Shown: positions 50,893 to 60,543 of the stretch, in pieces
How the letters are laid out: the number at the start of each line of letters is the position of its first letter
Numbering within the stretch: the stretch's first letter is position 1
From: Phytohabitans aurantiacus
GTDB lineage: Bacteria; Actinomycetota; Actinomycetes; Mycobacteriales; Micromonosporaceae
Reading direction: 5' to 3'
Length of the DNA: 64,000 nt
Assembly (NCBI RefSeq): GCF_027923225.1
Contig: NZ_BSDI01000046.1
Span: 40,045-104,044, forward strand
Made by a program: the position numbers and the translations under genes
Notes under the pieces: model-generated
Database searches by the model: none
What the model was told of the DNA's origin: nothing
The model's input: only the letters and a program-made list of their open reading frames with translations

Positions 50893-52532
50893 ACGAACAC
50901 CGCCCGGTAGTCGGGATCGTCGCACAGCGCGGCGTGGGAGCCCACCGCGCGCACGCGCCCGGCGTCGAGCCACACCACGAGGTCCGCGCGCGAAGCGGTC
51001 GCCGCGCGGTGCGTGACAATCAATCTGGTACGCCCACGGCCGTCAGCCGTCAACGTGCGGCTGATCTGCATCTCCGTAACGGTGTCCAAACTGGACGTCG
51101 CGTCGTCGAGTACCAGCAACCGCTCCGCATGCCACGCACGCGCGAGCCCGAGCCGCTGCCGCTCCCCGCCGGACATCGGGGCGTCCGCCAGCGGTGTGTC
51201 GTACCCGAGTGGGAGCCGGCTGACGAAGTCGTCGGCGTGCGTGGCGAGCGCGGCACCGCGTACCCGATCGCGCGCAAGCCCGAGCCCGACGGCGTCGGCG
51301 ACTGTCCCGCCAATCAGGACCGGCCGTTCGAACGCGCAGCCCACGGCCGCGCGTAGCGCGCCGTGGCTGAGGTCGGTCAGCGGCACCCCGTCGAGCCGCA
51401 CCTCGCCCTCGTCGGGGTCGCGGAGCCGGGCCGCGACCGCGGCGAGCACGGACTTTCCCGCACCGGACCGGCCGACGACGGCGACCGCGGCCCCACCGGG
51501 CACCGCCAGGTCGACGCCGTCGAGCAGCGTGGCGTCGCCGGATCGCACGGCGACACCGCGAAACTCCAGCCGGCCCGGACCGGGCGGAAGCGCCGCTGGT
51601 CCATATTGGATGGTCGGGCGCGCCAGCACCTCGCCGACGCGGTGCAGGGCAGCGCGCGCCCGGGCGAGACCCGCGAGGGTACCGGTGAGGCCGCCGAGCC
51701 CCGCGCCGATCACCGCGTAGCGTCCGGCCGCGAAGAGGTCTCCGGCGCTGATCCGCCCGGCGGCCAGCGCGAGGCCGCCGGCCGCGAGCACCGCGACCAG
51801 GACGAGCGGGCCGGCGGCGGCCGCCTGCCCGCTGGAGCGCGCCAACACCCGCCAGGTCCGCTCACCCTCGGCGCGCAGGTCCGCGAGCGGCGCGAGCACG
51901 CGGCGCTCCTCACGTTCCGTAGTGCCGGCGGCGGCGATGGTACGTGCACCGCCGAGCGCCTCGGTCAAGCGCGCCGCGATCCGGCCCTGCGCCCGCTGGT
52001 AAGCACCGACCACCTCCGCGGTGCGCCGAGTGAATGCTCTGAGCACCGCACCGACCAGCGCCAGCCCGCAGAGGAACGCCAGCGCCAGCCACGGGTCGAT
52101 GAGCGTCAGCAGCACGAGGCTGCCCGCGGGCGGGAGGATCGCGGTCGCGACGCTGACGGCGGTGGGGCCGGCCTGGGCCGCGTCGACGGCGTTGGCGGAG
52201 ACCCGGCTGACGAGATCGCCGGCGTCGACGCCTCGACCGGCCGACAGCACGTGCCGCACGAGACGTTCGCGCAGCCAGGCGGCGGCGGTCGCGACGGTGA
52301 TGGTGCCGGCGTAGGCGCCGAGCAGCTCTCCGGCGACGCCCAGCGCGACAAGCCCTCCCGCGAGGGCCACCCATGTGCCCGAACCGCCGCCCGCGACGAT
52401 CGCGTCGATCGCCCGGCCCAGCACAGCCGGCAGCGCGAGCGTCACGGCAGTACCCGACAGGGCGGCGACCGCGACGAACGGCAGCCATCGGCCACCGCGC
52501 CGCGCTACCGCCCCGAACGACGCCGTCGTCAC
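50889..52532 (-). CDS. ramA: RamA-like ABC exporter (permease-ATPase)
   Basis: The 547-residue partner has five or six N-terminal membrane segments and an ATPase with Walker A GRSGAGKSV, signature PMSGGERQRLGLARAW, and Walker B LLVLDDATSSLD. Starts at GTG 52532, 110 bases after the precursor gene, beyond a hairpin. Together with the next gene it would form the exporter of a SapB-like lanthipeptide. Confidence 0.85.
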   Translation of the reverse strand: MTTASFGAVARRGGRWLPFVAVAALSGTAVTLALPAVLGRAIDAIVAGGGSGTWVALAGGLVALGVAGELLGAYAGTITVATAAAWLRERLVRHVLSAGRGVDAGDLVSRVSANAVDAAQAGPTAVSVATAILPPAGSLVLLTLIDPWLALAFLCGLALVGAVLRAFTRRTAEVVGAYQRAQGRIAARLTEALGGARTIAAAGTTEREERRVLAPLADLRAEGERTWRVLARSSGQAAAAGPLVLVAVLAAGGLALAAGRISAGDLFAAGRYAVIGAGLGGLTGTLAGLARARAALHRVGEVLARPTIQYGPAALPPGPGRLEFRGVAVRSGDATLLDGVDLAVPGGAAVAVVGRSGAGKSVLAAVAARLRDPDEGEVRLDGVPLTDLSHGALRAAVGCAFERPVLIGGTVADAVGLGLARDRVRGAALATHADDFVSRLPLGYDTPLADAPMSGGERQRLGLARAWHAERLLVLDDATSSLDTVTEMQISRTLTADGRGRTRLIVTHRAATASRADLVVWLDAGRVRAVGSHAALCDDPDYRAVFV

Positions 52533-52551
52533 ATAGACTCCATTTCACGGC

Positions 52552-52592
52552 GCCGCGGCCCCGGACAACCGACACTTGTCCGGGACCGCGGC
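52552..52592 (-). terminator. Attenuating hairpin between lanthipeptide precursor and ABC genes
   Basis: Arms 52552-52568 and 52576-52592 pair over 17 bases with one mismatch around a CCGACAC loop. It would reduce read-through into the transporter genes, keeping precursor mRNA in excess. Confidence 0.75.
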
Positions 52593-52642
52593 TTCGTTGT
52601 CACGACTCCGCTGTCAGTGCTCGCGGATCATGGGTGAAACGG

Positions 52643-52789
52643 TCACTTGCAGAGCAGGACGCTCAGGTCGCTTTCGCCGCACAGGGTGACGCTGAGCTCG
52701 CTGCCGCCACACGAGTGCTTGCTGTTGCTGCTGTCCGCCGCGAGTTCGGGGCTCGGGGTGTCCATGCCTTGCAGGTCGAGCAGTGCCAT
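52643..52789 (-). CDS. ramS: Class III lanthipeptide precursor (RamS/AmfS-like)
   Basis: The 48-residue peptide has a short leader opening MALLDLQGMDTPSPE; LLDLQ is the conserved recognition box of class III leaders (Streptomyces RamS begins MNLFDLQSMETP). The core holds two SxxSxxxC units, S30-S33-C37 (SELSVTLC) and S40-S43-C47 (SDLSVLLC), the labionin/lanthionine pattern. An additional Cys-27 with Ser-20, -21, -23 and -26 precedes them. ATG 52789 has AAAGGAG nine bases upstream and 13 bases separate it from the synthetase gene. The mature peptide is probably a surface-active aid to aerial growth. Confidence 0.93.
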   Translation of the reverse strand: MALLDLQGMDTPSPELAADSSNSKHSCGGSELSVTLCGESDLSVLLCK

Positions 52790-52802
52790 GGTGGCACTCC
52801 TT

Positions 52803-55433
52803 TCAGGGAAGGGGGGATATCCGACCCGCGCCGGCTGGCGCGGGGGTCTGTGGGGCGGCGCCGGCCGCCTCCGGCGCCGAGCGCCGCGTGGGCGGCAGCA
52901 TCGGCAGGTGTACCGGTGTGTCGTGCAGCGCCGCTCCGAGGGCGAGAAGCACGCCGGCGGTGCCGGTGGCCAGGTCCATGGAAAGGCGAAGCAGGGCGGT
53001 GCCGGGGAAGGCGAGCCCGCCGCCGTACGGGATGGCATGCCAGGCGAGCCCGCGCACCTGCTTCCCGACTCGCGGGTCAGCCGCTGGATCGGCTGAGCGG
53101 CCAGCCAGGTAGAGCAGGATGCCGGACCGTCCAGTGTGGAGTCCAGGTAGGACGTACATCGTGGACTGTGCGGCGAGCTCGATGCCCGGCACCGCCGCCG
53201 CGAACTGGTCGTCGTGGCGCCGCGCCAGGTACTCGTCGAGCACCATGCCGATGCCGACGCTGCCGACGTCCAGGTACGGCAGGGTGCGCCAGCCCTCGTT
53301 GACGTGCAGTACCCCGTTGTCGCGCTTGACGCAGCGACGCAGGTCCTGCCGCAGCGCGGTCGCCGCCTTGTCCAGCAACGCCGTGTCGCCGGTGTCGTCG
53401 TACGCGCGCATCAGTAGCAGCGCCGCGCCGGCTGAGCCGCGCATCAGCCCGGCATACGGATTCTCGCGCCCGCTGACCTCCGGTACCGAGTCTTCGTCGC
53501 CGAGCCGGTCGGCGACCAGTTCGACGGCCCGGTGCGCGGCGATCCGCAGCGCCGGCTCGCCGGTGCGGTCAGCGAGGTGGAGGAGGTTGAGGCCCACGCC
53601 GGCCAGCCCGCCCTGCAGGTCGGAGCCGAGCGCCGTCCAGTCCTCCCGGAGGCAGAGGTCGACCACGTCGAGGGCGGCCTGGCGGTGCCCGAGGTGGTCG
53701 AGCGTGAACGCCGCTCCGTGCAATCCGTCGTAGAGCCCCAAGCGGCTGCCCTCCGGCGGTCGGGTCGCCTTCTTGAGCAGCCACTCCTCCAGTTGCGGGT
53801 GGCGGCCGGCGCCGGTGACCGACAGCGCGTACAGCACGCCAGCCGCCCCGTACGCCAGCCCGATCGCGCCGAGCGGGAACTGCTGGATGTCACCAGGGAA
53901 CAGCCGGTCGGCGCGGTCGGGCGTGGCGCTGGCCAGGATCGCCCGCGCGAGATCGTCGCGCAGGGCCGGCCAGCCCGCGGGGTCGGGTTCGATCCGCGGT
54001 GTGGGGGCGGGAACGGTGTCTGTGTCGGGCACAGCCGGAGCAATCACCTCGACGGCCTCGGTGAGAAAGTCGCTTGGCACCGGGAAGTGCTCCGAGATGA
54101 TCTCGGCCCAATGCCGCGCCTTTGCCCTCGACAGGCCGAGCAGGTTCGCCATCGGCAGGAACAGAGCCAGCCGCAGGCACGCCAACCCGTACCGGTCGAC
54201 GTCTTGGCCCCGGGTGCCGCGGGGTGCGCTGAAGCCCTGGTTGCCGAGCGCGGGCCGGGTGGCCGTCGCCATCGGTGCCGCCACCTCGAAGTCGAGCAGT
54301 GCGGCGGTGCCGTCGTCGCGCACCATCACGTTGAACAGGTGCAGGTCGCCGTAGACGAACCCGCGCTCGTTGACGCCGTGGATCGCCGCTTCGACCTGGC
54401 GGTACACGTCGATCGCCCACGCCGCGTACTCGGCCCGCTCGGCCGGCCCGGACGTCGGGTCGGTCAGCGGGTACCGGTACACGATCGCCTTGCTCAGCGG
54501 CTGGCCATCGATGTGCTCCATCGCCAGGAACCGGTGCTCCCCCACCGAGAACAGCTCGTACGCCTCGGGGATGCCGGGCACACCGGCCAGCGCGCGCAGC
54601 ATCTCGTACTCGCGCTCGACACGGCGTACCGCATCATGGCCCCGGGCGTCGATGCCGGCGTGCGGCCGGCCCTCCTTGAGCACGACGGGCGTCCCGGTGC
54701 GGGTGTCCGTGCCGGCGTAGATGCCGCCGCCGTTGGAGAAGTGCAGCACACGCTCCACCTTGTACGGCACGTCGGCGAGCGTGACCGCGTTGCGGGCGGC
54801 GAAGTGTGGCGCGAGGAAGTCCGGGAGCGTGACCCACGGCGGCAGGTAGAAGACGGGGGTGCGGCGGTCGGGCACGAGCGTGCCGGTGTCGTCGGCGATC
54901 GCGGGCACGACCTGGCCGTTGTCGCCGACGCAGTACCGGCTGCTGAACGCCCCGTACCGCACGTACAGCGGGCCGGGCCCCCACCGCAGGTCGCTCAGGA
55001 TGTAAGGGCTCGGTTCACCGTCGAGCAGTGCTCCGAGCTCTTCGAGGATCGCCTCGCACGCGGCGTCGTCGACCGGGTAGATCGTCACGAGCTTGCCGCT
55101 GTATCCGCGCGGTGCGTACTTCGACACCCGTGCGAGCAATGTCGCCGGCGATCGGAGCACTTTGAAGTCGATGCCTCGGGGCATGCAGTAGTCCCAGACC
55201 GCACCGATGATGCGCTCCGCGTTGTCGAGGCACGCCGATACGTGGATCTTCCAGCCCTGGTCTGGCAGGTTGGGGTTTCCGGAACGGAACACGATCCAGT
55301 CGTCCTGCTCGCGACGCTGCCAACCGTCCGGCAACGCACGCTCGGCGCTGGCGAAGCCCGCTGCGGGCTTGGCGTGCAGGACGTCGTAGAACAACAGGTC
55401 GGCCATGCAGAACGCTTCGTATCGATCGTCCAT
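52803..55433 (-). CDS. ramC: Class III lanthionine synthetase LanKC (RamC-like)
   Basis: The 876-residue enzyme phosphorylates Ser in the precursor, removes phosphate to form dehydroalanine, and cyclises with Cys. It has an N-terminal lyase-like region (1-200), a Ser/Thr kinase domain with K253 (TPVVLKEGRP), YGDLHLFN at 361-368 and DFE 381-383, and a LanC-like toroid at about 500-850 (GLYDGLHGAAFTLDHLGH, GSVGIGMVLDEYL) without the Cys/Cys/His zinc ligands, as in other class III enzymes. It leads a four-gene operon. The last 35 residues are Pro/Ala-rich. Confidence 0.93.
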   Translation of the reverse strand: MDDRYEAFCMADLLFYDVLHAKPAAGFASAERALPDGWQRREQDDWIVFRSGNPNLPDQGWKIHVSACLDNAERIIGAVWDYCMPRGIDFKVLRSPATLLARVSKYAPRGYSGKLVTIYPVDDAACEAILEELGALLDGEPSPYILSDLRWGPGPLYVRYGAFSSRYCVGDNGQVVPAIADDTGTLVPDRRTPVFYLPPWVTLPDFLAPHFAARNAVTLADVPYKVERVLHFSNGGGIYAGTDTRTGTPVVLKEGRPHAGIDARGHDAVRRVEREYEMLRALAGVPGIPEAYELFSVGEHRFLAMEHIDGQPLSKAIVYRYPLTDPTSGPAERAEYAAWAIDVYRQVEAAIHGVNERGFVYGDLHLFNVMVRDDGTAALLDFEVAAPMATATRPALGNQGFSAPRGTRGQDVDRYGLACLRLALFLPMANLLGLSRAKARHWAEIISEHFPVPSDFLTEAVEVIAPAVPDTDTVPAPTPRIEPDPAGWPALRDDLARAILASATPDRADRLFPGDIQQFPLGAIGLAYGAAGVLYALSVTGAGRHPQLEEWLLKKATRPPEGSRLGLYDGLHGAAFTLDHLGHRQAALDVVDLCLREDWTALGSDLQGGLAGVGLNLLHLADRTGEPALRIAAHRAVELVADRLGDEDSVPEVSGRENPYAGLMRGSAGAALLLMRAYDDTGDTALLDKAATALRQDLRRCVKRDNGVLHVNEGWRTLPYLDVGSVGIGMVLDEYLARRHDDQFAAAVPGIELAAQSTMYVLPGLHTGRSGILLYLAGRSADPAADPRVGKQVRGLAWHAIPYGGGLAFPGTALLRLSMDLATGTAGVLLALGAALHDTPVHLPMLPPTRRSAPEAAGAAPQTPAPAGAGRISPLP

Positions 55434-55650
55434 GCCGGCCCCTCACCTTCGTTTCATCGGTGAGTTCATCGTGGCGACGGCAATCGATCCGCTCTAGTGC
55501 CCATAGTCACCACTGGACGATGAGGATATCGATCGCTACTCGTGCGTAATTCACGGCCAAAAAGTGTGTAACAACGCGTTTGAAAAACGGCGACGCGGCA
55601 CCTTCCAGTGCCGCGCCGCTAATCCTATTCAGCATATATGGTTTTGGGTA

Positions 55651-56244
55651 CTACTGCCAGATCCACCCCGCGTCGCGCGCGATGCGAACCGCCTCTATCC
55701 GGGTCCGCGCACCGACCTTGCTCAGCGCACGAGACAGGTAATTGCGCACCGTGCCCGGCGACAGGCACAGCTCGCGCGCAATCTCCTTGGCGGGCCACCC
55801 CGTGGCCGCTATCTGCAGCACCTGCATCTCCCGGTCGGTGAGGGGATTCGACCGGTTCAGGGCGGCGACCACCAGCTCCGGGTCAGCGACGGGCTCGCCG
55901 CCCGCCAACCGGCGCACGCCGGCCACGATCCGATCCGGCGCCACCTGGTGGCCGAGAAATCCGCAGGTGTGCCCCTGATACCGCAGCGCGGCGCTCAAGG
56001 CGCGCGCCTCACGAGGGGCGGCCAGCACGAGCGTCCGGCACGGGAAGCGCCGCCCGGCGCCGACCGCCGCCATGTCGACGACCGCGACGTCCGGTTGCAG
56101 CGCCTCCGCGCGGCCCCACACGTCGGCAGTCGGCTCGACCTGCGCGACGACGTCGATGTCGGGTTGTGCCGAGAGTACGAACGCCAGCGCGCCGCGTACC
56201 AGTCCTCCATCGAGTGCGAGCAAGATACGAATCACGGTGCACAT
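55651..56244 (-). CDS. RamR-like LuxR-type regulator
   Basis: The 197-residue protein has an atypical receiver (VIRILLALDGGLVRGALAFV, PDVAVVDMAAVG) and a C-terminal helix-turn-helix (NPLTDREMQVLQIAATG, LCLSPGTVRNYLSRALSKVG). It lies 217 bases upstream of ramC on the same strand. In Streptomyces RamR is an atypical response regulator that activates ramCSAB, so this is the best candidate activator. It starts at ATG 56244. Confidence 0.87.
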   Translation of the reverse strand: MCTVIRILLALDGGLVRGALAFVLSAQPDIDVVAQVEPTADVWGRAEALQPDVAVVDMAAVGAGRRFPCRTLVLAAPREARALSAALRYQGHTCGFLGHQVAPDRIVAGVRRLAGGEPVADPELVVAALNRSNPLTDREMQVLQIAATGWPAKEIARELCLSPGTVRNYLSRALSKVGARTRIEAVRIARDAGWIWQ

Positions 56245-56275
56245 TGAAACATGCCATTGTCTAGGTCGCTTGGTT

Positions 56276-56881
56276 TCACAACCATCCCTTCTCCCTGGCC
56301 ACCCGGATGGCCTCCAGCCGGTTGCGGGCCCCGGTCTTGCGCATGATGTCGGACAGCCTGTTCCGCACGGTGCCGTGCGCCAGGTGGAGGCGGGTGGCGA
56401 TCTCTTTGGGAGGCAGCCCTTCCGCCGCCGCGTTGAGCACGTCGCGCTCCCGCTCGGTGAGCGGATTGGTCGGCGGGTTGAACGCGGCCGCCGCCACCCT
56501 CGGGTCGATCACCCGCTCGCCGCGGGCGATCAGCCGCACCAACCGCACGAACCGGTCCGGCGACAGGTCCTTGCTCACGAAACCGAGCACCTCGGCCTCG
56601 ATCGCCCGCAGCAGCAGGTCCGCGCTCCAGCGGGCGCTCATGGCCAGCACAGCGGCGCCCGGCAGCCGCCGACGCACCCGCGCCACCGCGGTCAGCGCGT
56701 CATTCGCATGCTCGTTCACCGCGGTCAGATCAAGATCGACCACGATCACGTCGGGCCGTCCGGTGATCCGCTCGACCGAATCGACCTCGGCCAGGACCTC
56801 TACATCACTTTCACTCGACAGCACGGCGCTCAACGCGCTGCGCAACAAACCCATCTCCTCGACGATCACAACCCCGATCAC
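56276..56881 (-). CDS. Second LuxR-type response regulator of the lanthipeptide region
   Basis: This regulator (201 residues) has a more typical receiver (VIGVVIVEEMGLLRSALSAV, PDVIVVDLDLTAV with the phosphorylatable Asp, VLGFVSKDLSPD with the Lys) and a helix-turn-helix (NPLTERERDVLNAAAEGLPP). GTG 56881 follows GGAGA by eight bases; ATG 56923 would add 14 residues. It lies 31 bases before the previous regulator gene and may be cotranscribed with it. Confidence 0.85.
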   Translation of the reverse strand: MIGVVIVEEMGLLRSALSAVLSSESDVEVLAEVDSVERITGRPDVIVVDLDLTAVNEHANDALTAVARVRRRLPGAAVLAMSARWSADLLLRAIEAEVLGFVSKDLSPDRFVRLVRLIARGERVIDPRVAAAAFNPPTNPLTERERDVLNAAAEGLPPKEIATRLHLAHGTVRNRLSDIMRKTGARNRLEAIRVAREKGWL

Positions 56882-57116
56882 GAGGCGTTCTCCGATCTCC
56901 GGTACGCGGATCAGCGCGGGCATGCCACGCCTTGCCCTCGGTGCGCTGCCGCCCGCTACCGCGTGCATTCCACGGAGCAATCTCGGGGTTTCTGACAGTT
57001 CACCGGCGGCCTCGGCCGGCTCACGGCAGGTCCCCCTGCCGGGCCCGATCAGGCACACTGGGTACGTCGGAGCGCCGTGCGAGCACGCACGCGGCGTTCC
57101 GTTGGTGCTGCTGATC

Positions 57117-58346
57117 TCAGCCGGGAAGCGGCATGACACCGGGCAACCGGCCGGCACGGAGAAGATGGGTCGGCACAGCGGCCAGCCCGGCACGCGCCTC
57201 GGGTCGCCCCGGCGCTTCGCCGGGCACGACCGACGGCAGCGATGGCCCGCCGGCGGCGCCGTGCGCGAGGGAGCAACCGCCGAGGCCACCCGCCGGGGGT
57301 GGTGGAGCATCCGGCGCCGGGCGCTGTCCGCCGGCACCTTCATGGGGTACCGCGCTCGGCCACGCCACGTCTCGCCGCGGCCCGGGCACGACGGTCGGAC
57401 CGCTCGCCTGGACGGTGAGAATCCTGGCCGGTGTGGCGATCGCCGCGACCGGTGCGGCGGGCGCGGTAGCCGGGTCAGCGCCGAGCGGCGGCTCCTCGAC
57501 GATGGATGGACTGCCTGGCGGCGCGGCACCCACGCCACCGACCACCGGTCCGACGACGTCACTGCCCACCTCGCCGACTACCCCGGCCACACCACCGAGG
57601 ACAGGTCCAAGGACCGGACCGAGAACGGCACCCGTGACGGAGTCCACGCCGCCTATCACCGGATCGAGCACCGCGTTCACCGATCCGAGCACCGCTCCGA
57701 CCGGCTCGACCACCACACCGGTGACCGCACCGATCGTGCCTGCGCCGGTGCCCACAATTGGCTCGAGCACCGCTCCGACCGGCTCGAGTCCAGTGCTCGC
57801 GACTGGCTCATGGATCGCACCGACCACCGTGCCGAGCTCCGCGCCCATGACAGATCGAGGTACCAGATCCGCAACCGGCTCCGTCACCGCGCCCACATCG
57901 AGGTCGACGCCGGTGACCGATACCGCGTCCTCCAGAACCGGAACGCCCACGCTGCCGCCGGCCGCGGACCCGGCGCTGCCGACCACGTCCCCTCGCTCGG
58001 TCCCGTCCGAGCTCACCAGCCCGGTATCGACCGGCCGGTCCGGAACCGATCCCACCGCGGACGGCGGCTGCTCCCGAGGCGGCGCCTCCGACCTGGGCTC
58101 GGATGGCCGGTCGGGCGCGGGCGGATCGGTGGTGGGGACATCCGGGGCGGGCACCTCGGGCAGGTCCACGGGGAGATCGACATCCACCGCCGCGGTCAGC
58201 CCGCCGAGGAGCCCCCGCTCTCCCCCACCGTCGGCAGCGCGCGCCGGCGACGACGCCAACAGTCCACACACGACGTACGCAGCCACGGCCGCGCCTGCCA
58301 CGATGAGCAGGCGCAGCACCGTCCTGGAGAGCGTCGAGCTGGACAT
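57117..58346 (-). CDS. Secreted hydrophobic repeat protein
   Basis: The 409-residue protein has a signal peptide (MSSSTLSRTVLRLLIVAGAA, then CGLLASSPARA). A Pro/Asp-rich stretch follows, then about 150 residues of Gly/Val repeats such as GAVLEPIVGTGAGTIGAV and GAVLGPVLGPVLGGV. The C-terminus is Pro/Ala-rich without a sorting signal. No enzyme motif is visible. Its spacing of small and hydrophobic residues suggests a cell-surface or fibrous protein. It lies beside the lanthipeptide cluster, and a joint role in a hydrophobic coat is only a guess. Confidence 0.7.
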   Translation of the reverse strand: MSSSTLSRTVLRLLIVAGAAVAAYVVCGLLASSPARAADGGGERGLLGGLTAAVDVDLPVDLPEVPAPDVPTTDPPAPDRPSEPRSEAPPREQPPSAVGSVPDRPVDTGLVSSDGTERGDVVGSAGSAAGGSVGVPVLEDAVSVTGVDLDVGAVTEPVADLVPRSVMGAELGTVVGAIHEPVASTGLEPVGAVLEPIVGTGAGTIGAVTGVVVEPVGAVLGSVNAVLDPVIGGVDSVTGAVLGPVLGPVLGGVAGVVGEVGSDVVGPVVGGVGAAPPGSPSIVEEPPLGADPATAPAAPVAAIATPARILTVQASGPTVVPGPRRDVAWPSAVPHEGAGGQRPAPDAPPPPAGGLGGCSLAHGAAGGPSLPSVVPGEAPGRPEARAGLAAVPTHLLRAGRLPGVMPLPG

Positions 58347-58392
58347 CAGGGCCGAAACTACCAACGCTCACACAAGGTCGCACGTCGATGGC

Positions 58393-60543
58393 TCATTGTT
58401 GACGTGACACCGCCTCCCCTGGAGAGGCCTCGATCCGTGCGATGACCTCCCCTTCCTTGCGAAACGTCACGGTTTGCCGTTCACCCGTTGGGTTGACGAC
58501 CGCAAGGGTGGGCCTGGCCTCGTCTCCGAACGCCAAACCGTACGGTGCGTCCGCGGTCACCGCCGCTTGCGGTGCGCCGAAAGCCGCCAGCATTCGTACG
58601 TAATACCCGACCATCGCGCGACTCGTGCTGTCCTCGCGGGGCGGGTTCTGGCCAAGGCGGCGCAACGCCGCGTCCGGATCGGCCGCGGCCAGGTCGGCCG
58701 CGAACAGATCGCCCCAGACGCGGGGACGAGCCACCGCGCGGTCGAGCGCCGCCGATCGGTCGCGCGCCGCTTCGGGGTTCGCACGGTACAGCGAGCCGAA
58801 CGTCACCGGCAGCATCTGGATCCCCTCGATCGACTCGGGACGCGGATCGAAGAACGTCGCGTAGTCGATTTTGGCGTCCCAGACAATGCCGGCGACCCGG
58901 TGCGAGTACCCCTCGGGGTGATCGAGGCCCATTCCGAGCCAGTACATCCGAGCGGTGGCCGCCTCCATCGCGTAGTGCGTGGCGCCCAGTTCGACGAGAT
59001 CGTCCTGGCCGCGCACCAGGCCCCAGCGCACCACCGCCTCCCACGCGGCGACCGCCTCGCTCGACGACTCCTGGTTGTTGCCGTCGGCGAACGGTGCGAA
59101 GCCCGACGCCGCCGACCGCCCCAGGTACGGGTTGAACACGCGGAACGGAGGGAAGCCGGGCGCACCGCCCGTGTACTCGCGCGCGATCAGGTCGACCGCG
59201 CCGCCGTACTCGCGCAGGAACCCCTTGTCGGCCGCGGCCAGCACCGCCGCCGCCCGCACCAGATAGCCGTACTGGAAGTGGTGGTCGTTGTAGTCCTCGC
59301 TACCGAACTCGGGCGGCACCGCGATGAGCCCGCCCCATGTCTTGTCGTACGTGAAGTAACGGCCGTCGCCCGGCCCGCGATACGTGAGCCAGTCGACGAG
59401 TTGCGGACGCAACCGGTCGAGCGCCTCCGCGCGCCGCCGCTCGTCGTCGACGCCCTGCGCGACCTGCGCGATCGTGGCCAGCCGGCCCAGTTCCTTCATG
59501 CCGAAGTAGCTGCCGCCGTCACCCGGCTTGGCGGCCAGGTCCCGGTCGAGGTCGGCGACGATCTCGGAGCGCGCTCGCCCGGGCAGCGGTATCGAGGGCG
59601 CCTCGGTGAGTAGGCCCGGCATCGGTGCACTTACCCGGATTTCATCGGCCTCCACCACCGACATCGCACCGAGCGCGTCGGCGTATTGCCCCGCCATCTC
59701 CCGGCCACCGCTCCCGCGCTGATGCGGCAGCAGCGCCCACACGCCCGGCCCGCCACCGCGCCGTTTCGCGGTCAGCGTCTGGGTGACCGTGCCGGCCGCG
59801 CGGTCGTACGCCATCGCCGCGGTCGTGGTCTCGACCGGATGGGCGGCCGCGTCCTTCACAGCGGCGTCCCACGCCGCACGATCGGCGCCGTCGGGCACCT
59901 TCGCGACCGCGATCCGCCCGTCACGCGCGCCGGTGGCGACCAACCGATCCCCATCACGGCGCCAGCTTCCCCCGTCGGCGACGAAGTCCCACCCATCGGC
60001 ATGGGCTACCTGACCATCCACAGTGGCTTCCGGGGCGGTCAGCGCGGGCTCGGTGCCATCGAAGCGCAGGTACAGGATCGGACTGCCCTGTACGAGCCTG
60101 GCCTCGACTGAGCCGGCACGCAGTACGACATGGAACGCTCCATATTCGACGACCCGCAGCTCGCCGATCGGCCCGCCCGCCGTGACAGCCGGTTCGAACG
60201 GGGTGACCACCGCGTTGGCCGACGCCGCCGGCGGCCCCGAACTGACCTGAAATCCCTCAGGCGCCGCACGAACCGCCAGCGGATGTGTCCACAGTGGCTG
60301 GCTGAGCGGGCCCGTGAGCGCCGACGTCCACCACTGGTTGGTCGGCAGTGCCTGGCTCTTCAGGTCGCCGCCGGCCTGCGCCGGCGGCTTCGACGGCATG
60401 GCGCCACTGCCGGCGAAGCCGGCGGGACCGCCGGGATCGGGCTTCGCGATCGTCGCTGGCGGTGCCGCTTCCCGGTCCGGCTCCGCGCCGGACGTGCATC
60501 CGAAAAGCAGCACGAGTACCGCCAGCGCCGCGGTCGCCCTCAC
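58393..60543 (-). CDS. GH81-family endo-beta-1,3-glucanase, lipoprotein
   Basis: The 716-residue enzyme has a lipobox (LLFGC) and so is anchored outside the membrane. GH81 blocks are visible: ALPTNQWWTSAL near 65, FGSEDYNDHHFQYGYLVRA near 420 and FADGNNQESSSEAVAAWE near 495, the last two containing the catalytic acids; GH81 enzymes hydrolyse beta-1,3-glucan. It starts at GTG 60543, overlapping the membrane-fusion gene (GTGA), within an operon headed by a glycosyltransferase. A role in trimming or releasing the polysaccharide made by that transferase is inferred. Confidence 0.9.
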   Translation of the reverse strand: MRATAALAVLVLLFGCTSGAEPDREAAPPATIAKPDPGGPAGFAGSGAMPSKPPAQAGGDLKSQALPTNQWWTSALTGPLSQPLWTHPLAVRAAPEGFQVSSGPPAASANAVVTPFEPAVTAGGPIGELRVVEYGAFHVVLRAGSVEARLVQGSPILYLRFDGTEPALTAPEATVDGQVAHADGWDFVADGGSWRRDGDRLVATGARDGRIAVAKVPDGADRAAWDAAVKDAAAHPVETTTAAMAYDRAAGTVTQTLTAKRRGGGPGVWALLPHQRGSGGREMAGQYADALGAMSVVEADEIRVSAPMPGLLTEAPSIPLPGRARSEIVADLDRDLAAKPGDGGSYFGMKELGRLATIAQVAQGVDDERRRAEALDRLRPQLVDWLTYRGPGDGRYFTYDKTWGGLIAVPPEFGSEDYNDHHFQYGYLVRAAAVLAAADKGFLREYGGAVDLIAREYTGGAPGFPPFRVFNPYLGRSAASGFAPFADGNNQESSSEAVAAWEAVVRWGLVRGQDDLVELGATHYAMEAATARMYWLGMGLDHPEGYSHRVAGIVWDAKIDYATFFDPRPESIEGIQMLPVTFGSLYRANPEAARDRSAALDRAVARPRVWGDLFAADLAAADPDAALRRLGQNPPREDSTSRAMVGYYVRMLAAFGAPQAAVTADAPYGLAFGDEARPTLAVVNPTGERQTVTFRKEGEVIARIEASPGEAVSRQQ

